Assembly (NCBI GenBank): GCA_025526915.1
Contig: JAHLKH010000045.1
Coordinates: 102,072 to 166,071 of the forward strand
Reading direction: 5' to 3'
Length of the DNA stretch: 64,000 nt
Source of the DNA: Entophlyctis helioformis
Taxonomy: Eukaryota > Chytridiomycota > Chytridiomycetes > Chytridiales > Chytriomycetaceae
Of the stretch, positions 49,679-61,714 are shown piece by piece. A program made the translations under genes and the position numbers. How positions within the stretch are numbered: the stretch's first letter is position 1; each line of letters begins with the position of its first letter. Below the pieces are notes generated by a model, which searched no databases, was not told the origin of the DNA, and saw only the letters and a program-made list of their open reading frames with translations.

Positions 49679-49909
49679 TTGTGGAGATTGCTGCGAGTTG
49701 AGGTTTGCGGGCAAGCGACGAGGCATGACGGCGATGCTGGGAGGGGCCTTGCAAGGTGCGTGCTTGTGCTTGTGGTGGTGGTTGTGTGCTTGTAGGTTGT
49801 AGGTTGCAGGCCGTAGGAGGCAGACACGGCGACTGACGGACAGGCACACGGGCTGGCTACTGGCTGGCTACTGGCTGGCTGGCTGGCACAGAGTTTGGGC
49901 AGACGACGG

Positions 49910-50899
49910 ATGCCGCACGGGCTTGGAAGGAAGGCGAGTGGTTCAAGCCGTCGCTGTGGTTGCTGTTACTGTCTGGCTGTTACAGGCTGGCTGTCGTAGG
50001 CTGGCTGTTGTGCTGACGCCCGGCTTGCGGCACGCAGAGTTCGACGAGGTGCTGGTGTCGCTGGCAGCGGACGGGCAGCTGCAGTACGTGTCGTGCGTGC
50101 GTGTGTAGCAACATGGCATGGACGCTGGCACTGACACTGACACCGTCGCGACGGCCGCGCCACAGAGCGCCGTGGGAGCAGGTGCGCGAGATCATCAAGC
50201 TCAGGATCCTGCGCAACATCCGTGTCCAGGTGCAGGCGCTCGCGCCGCCCGACGGGCCGCCCTTTGTCGATCCCGCCACAAAGGACTCGGTCGAGGACTA
50301 CGAGGAGCGCATCACAGAGGCCATGGACTCGTTTGCCTTGTGAGCCCGTTGTCTGCTGTCTGCTGCCTGCTGCCTGTTGCCTGTCGCCTGTTGCATGCAG
50401 CGCCGACTTACGCTTGCATGTCCGTGACAGTGCACCGTTCACGATCCAGCGTCTCTCTGAGCTGGCACTCAGGCCCGACCAGCACCACTCGACGCTGTGG
50501 AAATACCTGCACGCGCTCGAAAAGGTGCTGCTAGTGACGTCGTATGCGGCCAATGCCATGTCAACGTCCACCTCGCCTGCACAGTCTGCCGAGCCCGGAT
50601 GGGCACTGGAGGTGCAGATGGTGCAAGCGCTGCCATCTGGATCTGGATCTGCATCTGCATCTGCAGTCGACACTGCAACAGCTGCGGCAGTGGCTGCTGG
50701 CGTGGCAACTGTTCGGCCAGCCGCGATTCCAGCAGCAGCAACAACAACGCCATTGGACACGGATGCCATGCATGCAGACGCACACGAGAATGGATTGCTG
50801 GATGGTGCTTCCGACGCGCTTGGACACGGCGCAAACTCGGACAACGCGCAACATCCAGACTCGTCGAGTTTGTCAGACGATCCCATGCAAACCGACTGA
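49910..50899 (+). CDS. PPP4R2: PPP4R2/Psy4, regulatory subunit of protein phosphatase 4
   Basis: The start is uncertain; ATG 49910 is the nearest candidate and needs a small intron. Then VLTPGLRHAEFDEVLVSLAA with DGQLQ (donor GTACGT at about 50091), APWEQVREIIKLRILRNIRV, and the signature exon PFTIQRLSELALRPDQHH then LWKYLHALEKVLLVTS. The C-terminus is Ala/Thr/Asp-rich and acidic, ending DDPMQTD (TGA 50897-50899). 'PFTIQRL.EL...P......FLRALEK.L.V.S' is diagnostic for PPP4R2, which directs PP4 to gamma-H2AX and other repair substrates. Confidence 0.8.
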
Positions 50900-51091
50900 G
50901 CCCGCCACCACCACGACCACCACGACCACCACGACCACTACCACTGCGACACACACCACGCCCCAAGTACCGACGCATTGCCGGCATAAGAAACGGCCGG
51001 GGAATGCACGCCATTGCACAGACGAAATGAAAAAGACACACAGCCGAGCCGTTCAATGACTGCCCAGAAACAGAAACAACCAACTCGCGCT

Positions 51092-51995
51092 CTACTGCAG
51101 CTTGCCTATCCAGCCAGTCGCACACGCAGACTGTTAGTCGCAAGGCCATTCCAAACATACACACACGCATCGACCCACTCTTGAAAAAGGTGTAATGAAG
51201 CGTGATGCTCCGCACGTCCGCCATCCACGGGTCCGTCGCAAACTCGGGATCAATGTAAAAGAACACGGGCATGTCGACCTCTTCGCCAGCGGCCAGCTTC
51301 TGCTCCTCAAAGCAAAAGCACTGGATCTTGTTGAAATACTGTGCAGCCTTTGCAGGGGTCACCGAGTACGTCGAGATGCCGGTAATGTCCTCGTCGGTGG
51401 GGTTGACGGCGTGGAAAAAGGCCAGGGCCGTCTCGCCGGGCACGATGGAGATCTGGCGGGTCTCGGGCGTGAACTTCCAGTACATGGTGTCGGCGAGCGA
51501 CGAGTCGAACAGGATCTTGATGGGCCGTGCGGCCGTCACGGGCACCATGCTCTCGGGCTCGAATTTGTGGCCGAGCGACGTCAGCGGCGTGCCGTCAAAG
51601 CCCGTGTCGGTGCAGAGCATTTTGTAGATGGGCACGGCCGCATAGGCGAGGCCGACAAACGTCACAAAGACCGAGGCGGTGTAGTAGATGGTCGAGCGGA
51701 TGCCGACCTTGCGGTCGAGGATGAGCCGCTCGGTGGGCGACAGCCGTGGCTCGCTGGGCAGGGCTGCTGTGGACATGTGCGTGCGCTGGCCGCCCATGCC
51801 GGGCCGTGTGCTGGTCCAGAGCTGGCGGCAGCGGCGTGCGAGCAGGGATGGTGCAGACGGTGAGGATGTGGGCAGGCGGCGGGCGGTGTGCGTGCGTGCG
51901 GCCGAGGCAGCGGCCATGGCTGCCGACAGCCACGGCGTCGTGAGCCGTGCGTTGGCGAGCATGTTGATGTTGGACGGAAGAAACGCAGCATTCAT
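51092..51995 (-). CDS. COX11: COX11, copper chaperone for cytochrome c oxidase
   Basis: ATG 51995 chosen (MNAAFLPSNINMLANARLTT; mitochondrial presequence). STIYYTASVFVTFVGLAYAA is the inner-membrane helix, then VPIYKMLCTDTGFDGTPLT (conserved Cys of 'YK..C..TG..GT'), IVPGETALAFFHAVNPTDED, and IQCFCFEEQKLAAGEEVDMP containing the CFCF copper-binding motif. The final intron joins FFK to SKLQ (acceptor GGATAG|GCAAGC), with TAG at 51094-51092. The frame is open far upstream to at least 52475, running into the tail of the carboxypeptidase gene, so the start rests on the presequence. Confidence 0.9.
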
Positions 51996-52239
51996 TTCGG
52001 AACATCCATCGGCGGCCGATGCCAGCAGCAAGCGACTGGAAGCAACTGGAAGCAGCAACAAGCGATCACGCAGAGGGCGGCCGCATCGCATGGCTGTGGG
52101 AGTCTGGATGCTCTTGCCGGGCTGGCCTCTCGCCGACGAGGCCAGTCGTCGGTGGTCTTGCTGGGCTGGAGCCGCGCTTGTCCGCGGAGGGCCATAGTGC
52201 TGATGCTGTGGATGGTGCTGATGCTGTGGATGGTGGTGG

Positions 52240-55200
52240 TGGTGCGCAGGATTCACGCAGTGCTGCATCGAGCACTCGGATCGAAGCCCGCTGTGCATCT
52301 GGTCAATAAAGTAGACGCGCGGAATGACGTGCGAGCCACCTGCCGGCGGGTTCAGCACCACGTTGATGAGCGTCGGTGCCTTCTGGCCCGTGACCTCGAC
52401 TTTGCGCGGCGGATGCACCATGTGCTGCTCGTCGTGTTTGGCGCGGCGCTCTTGGGTCGTCAGGCTGGCCCGCATGCGGATGGACTTGCCTGACGATGCG
52501 ACGGTCGATGATGTGTCCGAGAAGCGCGGTCAAAGAGCTGCGACGACTGGCGGGAATGCATCTGGCTGCTGGTGCGCGATCCGAACGCGCTTGTGGATGT
52601 GCTGGACGATGAAGTGGATACCATGCGCGGCTTGGGCACACCTCCATAGCCGCGCAGGCCTGCGTAGATATTAGACTGTCCGCCCACGTTGGATGCCAGC
52701 GGTGGTGGCTTGACAGGCTTCTTCTTCTGCTTGACCTTGCGCTTCTTCTTTTGGTCCATCTCATCGCCGTTCATCCGAAGCTTCTCGTCGTCTGAAGTCG
52801 TGTCGGACGATTCACTTGCCAGGTCATTGCCATGTCAGCCACTGTGCACCATCTACCACCACCGTCGCAGTCTGCTTACCTTGCATCTGGCATGAGATCC
52901 ACATCGCCCTTGCGCATGTGCCGGCAAATGTCCTCATACACAGCCATGGTATGTTGGTTGCTGAACGGCAGGCTACTTGAGACATCCTGCCTTGTCCGTG
53001 GCTGTGCATCCACACGGCTTGGTGCGGCGTGCTTGGTAGCATCCGCATCGGATGCCCACGCTTGGACGGTATCGGGCCCAAAATAGTCAAAGAGCGTCTG
53101 CCCCAACGCGTCGCCGATCCCCATCAGATCATTGATATGGAAATGGCGTGCACCGTCGGGCTCTGCGTCTGTGCCACAAAACGATGCCTCGATCGTGAAG
53201 CTGTTGACCACACCCAGCAGCCGGTGCAAGGATATCTACCGTGTCCGCAGTCCATGTGAGCGCCATGATCGCCAGCTGTGTGCATATGCGTGTGATGTCG
53301 TTACCCTGCTTGTCCCTTCTTTGCTTTTCTGCAGCTGGAACTGGCTCCGCTTGAATATGACGGACGACGGAAGCCGCTGCGACAGCATGTATGGAAACAC
53401 CCGCTCAGCGTATCTGTCGCTCCATTCCCGATCAGTGCCACATTCATGTCGCGCATGGCATGCCGCCGGCGCCCCACCGATACCTCAGCGTCTCGCTGCT
53501 GTCGTTGTTGCATCCGTACACAAACGCACCATGTTTGCGGCTAAAGGCACGCATCCAGTCCACAAGCCAGTGAGCCTACAAGCGGCTCGTGCCCATCAGT
53601 GCACAGCGTCCATTGACCAACATACTTGTGGCCATGCATGTCGCAGTACAGCACCAGCTGCCGAGCTTGGGCGGATTCCAGCACCATGTTCCTTGCATGC
53701 CAGATTTCGGGTGCAAACTCTTTGCCTGCATCCGTCATGCGCCACTGCCGGTTGAGGTCATAGCCCATGAGGTTGCATCGATGGTTGCCGATGATGACGC
53801 CGTCCGGGTTGAGCATGGGTATAATCTTGATGACGTAGTGCTGGCGCAGATAGGCGGCCTGGGGGCTGTTGCCCAATATGAACTCGATGAATCCCTGAGC
53901 ACGGAGCGAGTGAGTGGCAACACCAGCTGATGATCCGAACCGAGATGGCGAGCTTGCCTGCATCATCCAGCTGGAATTGGTTTCGCCTGGATGGACGCGT
54001 GCGGACAGGATGATGGCCTTGCGGCCCACGAGCTCGTCGGGATGGTTGACGCGCTTGGTGACGCTCAGCAGATCGACACTGATGCAGCACATGGCGTCAT
54101 CAGCACTCGTCGATGCACCTTGGATTGCGTGCCGGCTTACTTGTTTCCACACAGGCTTTTGCACAGCACGCGGTGCCGGAAGAGCAGAGACCTTGCCGGG
54201 TCTTGCTTGAGTGACGAAAGGTATCTGGTGCACATGTCTCAGCATTGCATGACCCATGCCATGTATTGCGCCGGACGTACCTTTGCAAGTCGCTGTACGT
54301 GTACGGATAGCAGTGAGCGACGTATATGGTATCGTTATGGACTGCATGCAAGTCATCAGCCATGGACACGTGCAGGCCTCTGTCGGGACAGGATGCTCAG
54401 ACATGCCTGGAAACGACAGCGTAAACCGAAGGGAATGCGAGGGCCGCTTGGTCTTGTCAGACAGCGACACCGGATTGCGCGTGTACGAGATGTGGCGGCC
54501 TGCGCGAATCCATCCGAGCGACTGCGACGCAGCCAAAGCCTCCGAGTACACGAGCGGCTGCATCCCCTGAGTGTAGAGGCAGTTGGTTTTCATGAGATTG
54601 GTGATGCTAAACTGGTAGTCGATGCCAGCCCGCGCGTTCTTGATGGAGAAGTAGAACCATTGCGTGTGCCCTGCGTGTCGTTCAAGCATCAGTCTGGTAC
54701 AGTCCAAGCAGCGGCAAGAACGGCGTACCTTTTGTGTTGAGATCTTTCCGCAGCAGCAGATCGTAGCTGTACCTGGCTCTATTGCCATGGACCGTATGTG
54801 TGTGTGTGGTGTGTGTGTGTGTGTGTGGTGTGTGTGTGTGGTGTCAGCCACGTGATTATCGACCAAAGCCGATCCATTCAACGCAATGGCCTCACGTTTG
54901 TGTGGCCTTGTGCAGGTTGCCGCTCTCAAAGCGCGACTCGAACACGAGCGTGTCGTCTTCAGGCGAGACAGGCTTGTAGAACGGCTCCGTCTTGGGCGAG
55001 TTAAAGTCCGCCTTGAACACGACACGCGGCTCCATGGGCGTCGATGCTCCATCCTCCAAACTCGTCTTGTCACCTGAGCCTGCTGTGCCACCGGCCACTG
55101 AACTGTCGTCGATATGGTAGAACTCTGGCCCAATGGAGTTGCTGTCAATCAAGTCAGGGTATGGCTGTACTCGCGCCATCTCGCTTGGCCAGATCGGGCA

Positions 55201-56301
55201 CACTGTCGGTACGGGTACTTGCTGAAGTGGCCGTGGACTGCGAATACGCGGTGGCAGGCTGCGAGTTGCGGCGTTCTGTCTCTTGGCACGCAGGAGAGCG
55301 TCGATATCCAGCAGGCTGCTGTCTCTGGGCGAGTGACTGGCACTGCTGTCCAGACCGCCAAACGACAGGATGCTCTCGCTGTATGGCGAAACTCCTAGAG
55401 GATTCAATGCGTCAGATGGCCTGCACAGCTGATCCGTGATCAAGGTCTTTGTACCCGAGTATCCCGAATCCAAGCCGTCGTGGTCAATCGACGGCGTATG
55501 GGCAGGCTCTGCATGCACCAAGCGTTGGCTGTCGAGGTGGTTGACTGACAGCCGAGCGATGGAGTCGGTGACAGAGGCGGCATCAGTGGCCGGTGCGAAT
55601 GACGCGGTCGGTGCTTGACCAGACGAAGCAGCTGCACAGCCAGAGTCAGTCCAGCCATCAAGTCCACGAATGCACAGCCAAGCATACCGCGTTGTTGTTG
55701 AGCATCACGCTGCAGCCAATCCAAGCCCAGTCAGTCATCTGCCAGCACGAGCAGGATCCAAACCCGGGCATACCATGAATGCAGCCCATCTGCTCGTTTC
55801 CCGCTCTTTGGCAGTGTGCATTTCCTGCAACCGACGCTGCTTGATCTCGCCATACAGCGCAATGAAATCAACAAGCGCACCATCCATTCCCGGCGCGCTC
55901 TTGGCCAGATCCTCAAGATACGTGGCAGAGTCGGGCATTTTGCTGCTGTTGGCCGCGGCGAGAGGGACCTGCTCCGCTGACTGGTCCGTGGTTTGTGGCT
56001 GTGTGGCACTGTCGGTGGCGGTTGCGACACTCGCTGCCAGGAGCGACCGCAGATACGCGGCTGTTGTGCCGGTAAACGGCCCTGCTGGTCGCGCTGCTGG
56101 GACTTGCTTTGGGGCAGGGTCTGCCGCATCGTCTACTTTCACAGACGGATCACGACGCGCGGCCAATGAACGCGATTCGAATGCCAGTGTGCGGTTGGGA
56201 TGCTGGCGCTCAAAGTCGTCCTTGCGCACAAGTCTGGCATACTTGTGCCTTGGATCGGCCATTGCAATGCTGCTGCCATTGCCACTACCACTAGACTGCA
56301 T
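52240..56301 (-). CDS. Cytosolic carboxypeptidase (M14 family, CCP/AGBL), tubulin deglutamylase type; one frame break; 3' end uncertain
   Basis: ATG 56301 (MQSSGSGNGSSIAMADPRHK); a long exon (about 55640-54910) ends VFESRFESGNLHKATQ, the CCP N-domain. Then FYFSIKNARAGIDYQFSITN, TIYVAHCYPYTYSDLQR, ILSARVHPGETNSSWMMQ (zinc HxxE), YVIKIIPMLNPDGVIIGNHR with CNLMGYDLNRQW, LVLYCDMHGHKY (third zinc His) and YMLSQRLPSSVIF with FQLQKSKEGTSR. NSFTIEASFCG contains the expected catalytic Glu. These enzymes trim glutamate from tubulin, important in axonemes. In the tail, SSQLFDR continues as RFSDTSSTVASSGKSIRMRA only if one C is added at about 52525. No clear stop before COX11; the left boundary is a guess. 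Confidence 0.85.
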
Positions 56302-56424
56302 TGCGGCGGCCAGCGTCGAGCGTCTGGCTATCTGACATCAAGAACAGCAAACTAGCGCCAAAGCTAACATGGCTTCATTTTCGCCATCTGTGACGTCACT
56401 GCATCGTCTGCCTGTGGGCGAGGA

Positions 56425-58306
56425 TCAGCAAAGAGGCGGCACGGACGGATCATCAACAAAGTCGTCGTCTGGCTCAATATCGCCCTGGATCATGCGCGTG
56501 TCTGTGATCTTTGTGTGTCCACTCGTCTGTAACGCCACACGTTGGTGCGCAAGTGAGCGAGACAGCTCGGGCTTGCCTTTATCAGCAGCGTGGCTCGCAG
56601 ACAGCTTGCTATGATCGACAATGTTGCGGTAGTCCAGACACTCCAGTCGTCGATTGCGAGTCTTTGCGATGGCGGCTTGCTTGCGGTCTGCCTCGGCCGC
56701 CTTGGCAGCAGCAGCAAGGGCAGCCGTCTCGGATTCGAGACGTTCCTGCCGCCGCACTTCAATGACGTCTGCTTCTCCTTCCGCCTTTGCAGCCTTGAGC
56801 ATGGTGATGGCGAGCTGGCCGGTGAGACGGCTGCGCTCACAGACGACACCGTCCACGTGCACTTCTTCTTCGATGAGCAGCTGCAGGATCTTGCCCTTGA
56901 TGATGATGCGGAGCCAAGTCGGATGCACATCCACGTCAATCAGACTTGTGTCGAGGAACTTGGAAATGTCGACCGAGAGCGTGATGGTCTTGGCGGACGA
57001 CGTCCACTTGAACGAGTACTTGCCCTCGTTCTTTTGCAGCACGCGGCCGTCGGATGCAAACAGAACCGGCTCGGCCTTTTTGCGGGCCATGGGATCGCCG
57101 AGGTCTGCTGCATTGACGACCTTTTCTCCCTTCATGAGCGCCAAGTCGCGGGCTGCCGAGAGACGTGCTTCGGGGGTATGCGGCACGGGCACGGTCTGGA
57201 ACTCGTGCCTCTTGGCATCGAGACTTGGTGTGCAAGGAGTGCGGTTAGTACGCAACGTCTGCATGGCCATGACTGCAAGATGAAGCCGACCTACTCGTCC
57301 GTTTCCTTGATGGCCTGACCCGACGGCGCGCTGGCTGGCGCTGCTTCCGCTGTGTTTTCTGCACTCGTTTGGCCAGCTTGCGTCTGTTGATCCCTTTGCT
57401 GCTGCTCCTTCTGAAGCTTCAAGAGCCGCTCACGAATGGCCGGGAACTCCTGGGACGCACGAATGCGCTCCGACTTTTCAATCTCTGTGCCATCGAGGTA
57501 CTTGAGCTGCGGCAGAGCCGTGACGACAAACTCTCTGTATCCATCAATCTGCGTGCAAGGGTTTCCGACCAAGAACCTGCCAAGCATGCAGTCGTGTCAG
57601 TCGCTCAACGGCGTGTCGCGAGATCGAGACACGCTTTGTTGTTGTTGGGAACGCCGGGCACAGCACAGGACAACACGACAGCACAACACGCCAGCACGAC
57701 AGCACGACAGATGAGCAACGCACAGCTCGGCCAAGTGTATGTTGCCCTTGAGCGACTCGACGCAGATGGGGTTTTCGACAAAGTTGACGGTCAGGTCGAG
57801 TTTGGAGAGCGACTCGCAGCTCTCGAGGTTTTCAATGACCTTGATGTTGTTGAGAGCAAGCTGGAGATATGACAGCCGCTTGAGTTTGTGCAGGTTTTCT
57901 ACAACAGGAGCCCCACCAGAGGCGTGAGTTGGTGGCCTGGCGTGCGGGCATGCAGACGAGCCGTGGCTTCTCACCAATCTTGGATATCTGGTTGCCCTGC
58001 AGGTACAGAATCTCGAGGTTGCGGCAGTAGAGGTCGAGGTTCTCGATCTTTTCAATGTCGAACTGGTGCAGCGTGACTTCCTTGAGCGACGACAGCTCGC
58101 CGTCATTGTGTTCGGCTCTGCGCCGCAGCAGCTGCTCATCGACTGGCGCGCACGGCAAGGGAGGGCAAGGGAGGGCAGGGGCGGGTAGGGGCGGGCAAGG
58201 GAGTTCAAGGGACAGGCTCGGTAAGTCTGCCGAACAGCCGAACAGCCGAGGCGCCGAGCATTGACAAGGGCGAGGGGCGCCACCGGGGGCACGCACTCTT
58301 TGGCAT
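56425..58306 (-). CDS. DNAAF11: DNAAF11 (LRRC6/TILB), axonemal dynein assembly factor
   Basis: A 10-nt first coding exon (58306-58297, ATGCCAAAGA|GTGCGTG) joins to give [20 protein letters not shown], matching the family start. LRRs follow: [69 protein letters not shown], then the LRR cap [25 protein letters not shown]. The C-terminal CS-like domain has [40 protein letters not shown] and [21 protein letters not shown] stop at 56425. The '[16 protein letters not shown]' block is essentially unique to LRRC6. Needed to preassemble outer and inner dynein arms in the cytoplasm. Confidence 0.95.
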
Positions 58307-58553
58307 TGCAACGCGCGGCGTGACGAGCTGGACGGAAGTTTCGTATTTGAATGCGAGGAGAAAATTTTCGAGCTTGTGTTCCGCGGATCGGCGATTCCCG
58401 CCGAGCAGAGCTGGCCAATCAGACGAGGCCGCGTGGCCTGCAGTTGCGCCGATCCGTGATTGCCAGGCAGTGATGTGCACGGTTCTTGCCGCCAATCACA
58501 CACTCGAGCCAGCCCTCTCGAGCCCAAACAGCCAGCCAGCCAGCCAGCCCCTC

Positions 58554-61305
58554 ATGTACTCCACGGCCCGCCCTCTCGAGCCCGCTGTCGCCTTCCCCAT
58601 GCCGCCGTACCGTGCGGGTGCTGTCGCCAACGGCAGCCACGGCAGCGGTGCAAGCACAGCGTTTGCAGCCGCTTCTGTTTTGCCGTTGGCTCGAGTCTCC
58701 ACGCACTCTGGGCCCAGCGGTTGCTGCCTTCCGCCCATCCTGTCAGCGACACCCCCAACGCCCCTCCGGTAAGTGCCTTGAGTGTGTGTGTGCCTTTGGT
58801 GTGTGTGTGTTGCTGTGAGAGGGAGCGCAAGAGGGAGAGGGCAAGAGGGAGAGGACAGCCATCACCACCACCACCACCACAAGTACCAGCCCTCAACAGC
58901 CCAGCACCACCACCAAGTACCAGCCCAGCAGCAGCCCAGCAGCAGCCCAGCAGCAGCCCAGCCCACAGCCGCCGCCGTCGCTGTGTCGCTGTGCAGCGCA
59001 TCACCGCCTTTGCCGGCTCGGGCACCTGACACACGGCGCGCCAGGCGGATCTTCGGCAGATGTGCCGATGAGTCACAGTGAGTTGGGCAGCCTGGGAGAC
59101 CGTTTCGCCTGCAGCGCGGCACTTCGGCAGGCGGGCCGATTGCTGGCGATTGGTGGTGGTTGGTGGTTGGTGGTTGGTGGTTGGTGGTGCTCTTTGGTTG
59201 CTGCTCTTGGCCTTGGTTCTCGGTCTTGGCCTTGGTTCTCGGTCTTGGCCTTGCTTCTTGCTCTTCCTCTTGCTCTTCCTCTTGCTCTTCCTCTTGCTCT
59301 TCCTCTTGCTCTTCCTCTTGCTCTTGCGTCCCTCTTGGCATTGGCCCTCTTGCCCCCCGCTGGCATGCCCCTGACCACGTCTGCGCCTGCATCCGCGTCT
59401 GCGTCTGCGTCCGTGTCTGCGTCTGCGTCTGCCTCCTCGCACCGCTACAGCTCGCCCGCCTCGCCCGCCTCGCCCGCCGCCTCGCCCTGCCTGCCGGCCG
59501 GTGGTCCGCTCCGTCTGCTGGCCCAGCAGCCACTCCCACAGCCACTCCTGCTGCCCCTGCACCACCAGCACCACCAGCACCACCACAACCACCACAACCA
59601 CCACAACCACAACCACCAGCACAACCACCACCACAACCACCAGCACCTGCGCAGCATCAATCAGCTGCGTCCCATCCTCAGGCCCATGGACCCGTCGCTG
59701 CCTGCCTCTGCCGACGCTCGCCCGCATGGCCTTGGCACCGACTCGTCTGCCGCTTCAACTGCCTCGCCCGCCCGCCCCATCCCTGCCCTCGCTCCCGTCT
59801 CGGCACAGGCCCCGTCCAGCACATCCACATCCACATCCACAGTCCGCCTGCCGTCGCTCCAGGCAACGCTGAACCTGGCCCCCGCTGCTGCTGCTGCTGC
59901 CCTGCCTCTGCCGCTGCCTCTGCCTCTGTCCCTGCCTCTGTCCCTGCCCAGGCCCCGAGCACCCTCAGGTACGAGCAGCGCTCTGCTGCCATCGTGTGTC
60001 GGTCGCCCGATCGCCGTATACTGACGCTCCATTCTTCGATCCTTGGACGGCGGACTGGCTGCCGGAACACCTGCTTGGCTATCAACATGACCTGCTTGGC
60101 ACTCTGCTGGCCTCCAACACCACCTGCTTGGCTGCCGCCGCAGTTTATGGGACGCACCAAAGTACAACTACGACATGGTGGTCAGACAGCAGCCGTCTCG
60201 GGGCCGCATGTGCGGCTTTTCCGTCGTCAAGGATCGCCGCATGATGTAAGTCCCCCCCGCTGCAGATCGCCATGACTAATACTGGCCGCAGGCGATCTCA
60301 CCGAGAAGCTGCCACTCACATGACGCACATCACCACCAGGGACCCGCCGCTCATCCTCCAGCTCGTTGCCAACGACGGCCCAAACACCCACAAGACTGGG
60401 TAAGCCACTGGCCTCCCTCTGCGCTCGGCGATCACCTTGACCCGCTTTGCTGACCCTCCCTCCCAACCATCCATCCCTGCCAGTCCTGCCTTTGGCCAAC
60501 ACACCATGGTGCACATCTCCCTCTGGTCCACCGACTGCAAGACCGACTGCTCGGTCGTTGTCAACCCGCGCCACAAGTCGCAAGGCTCCAAGCTGCGCGA
60601 GCTGGTTGAAATGACTCCTGGTCTCAACAAGCTGGTCACCTTTGACCCTGAAGCCAACCGCCACTGCCAGACGATCCTCGGCACCACCTCTGCTACCGCC
60701 GTGCCCCTCTCCGACATTGATGGCTCCGAAGGACACTTTTTCATCTTCCCCGACCTGTCTGTGCGCATCCAAGGTACCTATGTCATCAAGTGCCAACTCA
60801 TGGAACTCGATCTGGAAGGGTAAGCCGTGCGCGCGCAGGAGATGGCTGTAATGCATGTCCCCCCTTTTTTCAGCTTCAGACTGACGCGCTTTTCGGTGTG
60901 CAGATCCATGTCCTTTAATGTAACCAAGACCATCATTACCCAGCCCTTCCACATGTACCCGCCCAAGACATTCCCCCGCATGCTTGGTACGTCTCTCACA
61001 TGTCGCTTTGCTGTGGCTGTCCATCGCTGCAACGGCTGGTGGCGCTGACCTGCGGTTCGTCAACCCCGCCATCTCCATCTCCATCTCCAGACTCGACCGA
61101 TCTCTCCAAATGCTTTGCAAGGCAGGGTGTGCCGTTCCATATTCGCCGCGACTACTCTGACGTCAAGGAGGTGGAAGAGTCCAAGGACGGTTCTAATAGC
61201 AGCTCATCCACCGGCCCTTCGGCATCCAGACGGCATCTCGTGTCCACTGCACGGCATTCCTCTTCTCAAGGGACAGCACCCCGCGCACATCCGTATGCGA
61301 ATTGA
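58554..61305 (+). CDS. Velvet-domain transcription regulator (VosA/VelB-like)
   Basis: ATG 58554 (MYSTARPLEPAVAFPMPPYR), donor GTAAGT at 58769. Middle exon(s) up to about 59968 are low-complexity: Ser-Ala, an Asn/His run around 59570-59640, Pro-rich. The velvet domain is spread over exons: KYNYDMVVRQQPSRGRMCGF SVVKDRR; DPPLILQLVANDGPNTHKTG; HTMVHISLWSTDCKTDCSVV; EGHFFIFPDLSVRIQGTYVI; SMSFNVTKTIITQPFHMYPP; DSTDLSKCFARQGVPFHIRR. TGA at 61303-61305, AATAAA at 61492. 'R.QP..ARMCGF....RR..DPPPI.QL' is the velvet signature, an NF-kB-like DNA-binding fold controlling sporulation and light responses in fungi. Splicing of the low-complexity part is unresolved. Confidence 0.88.
59245..59330. repeat. 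12-bp repeat (CTTGCTCTTCCT)n in the velvet gene
   Basis: About six to seven copies of a pyrimidine-rich dodecamer lie between the GGTTGGT repeat (59150-59190) and the Ser-Ala coding repeat. It is probably intronic, forming a very long polypyrimidine tract, but an open frame also passes through it. Confidence 0.75.
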
Positions 61306-61491
61306 TCCCGCCACACACACACACCTTCTCTTTGATTCCCCCTCGCTTCTTTCGCGTCACACACTCGCGTTGCTCGCTCGCTCGCTCGTTCTGTAGTCTC
61401 GCTTCACACGCGCACCTACACACGCACTCGACTCTTCCTTTGCTGCTCTCCCTGACTTGTACGAGTTTTCACCCCCCCTCTTTCTGTAGAT

Positions 61492-61497
61492 AATAAA
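61492..61497 (+). terminator. Polyadenylation signal of the velvet gene
   Basis: AATAAA about 187 bp after the velvet TGA, at the end of a CT-rich 3' UTR. No gene fits the surrounding 61306-61714 interval. Confidence 0.6.
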
Positions 61498-61714
61498 CAC
61501 AACCGCATGACAACTACACTCTCTTATCTGCCCCTGCGCTGCAAGCGATGCAAGTCCTGTATTGGTTGTGCAATAACGGTCTCGTGCTCTTGTGCTATAA
61601 TCGTGCTACTCTGTGGCTGCTCCGTGCCCTGGTGCGGGTCCACCTTCTGGCTCCAGTCTCTGTGCAATGCTTCATCCCATGCCGGCCCGTGTCTGTCAAT
61701 CCTGGTATCCACCA

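Noticed and set aside
58552..59727. 391-codon minus-strand frame with Val runs and KSKRKSKR repeats
   Set aside because: Antisense of the velvet gene's repeats; no domain.
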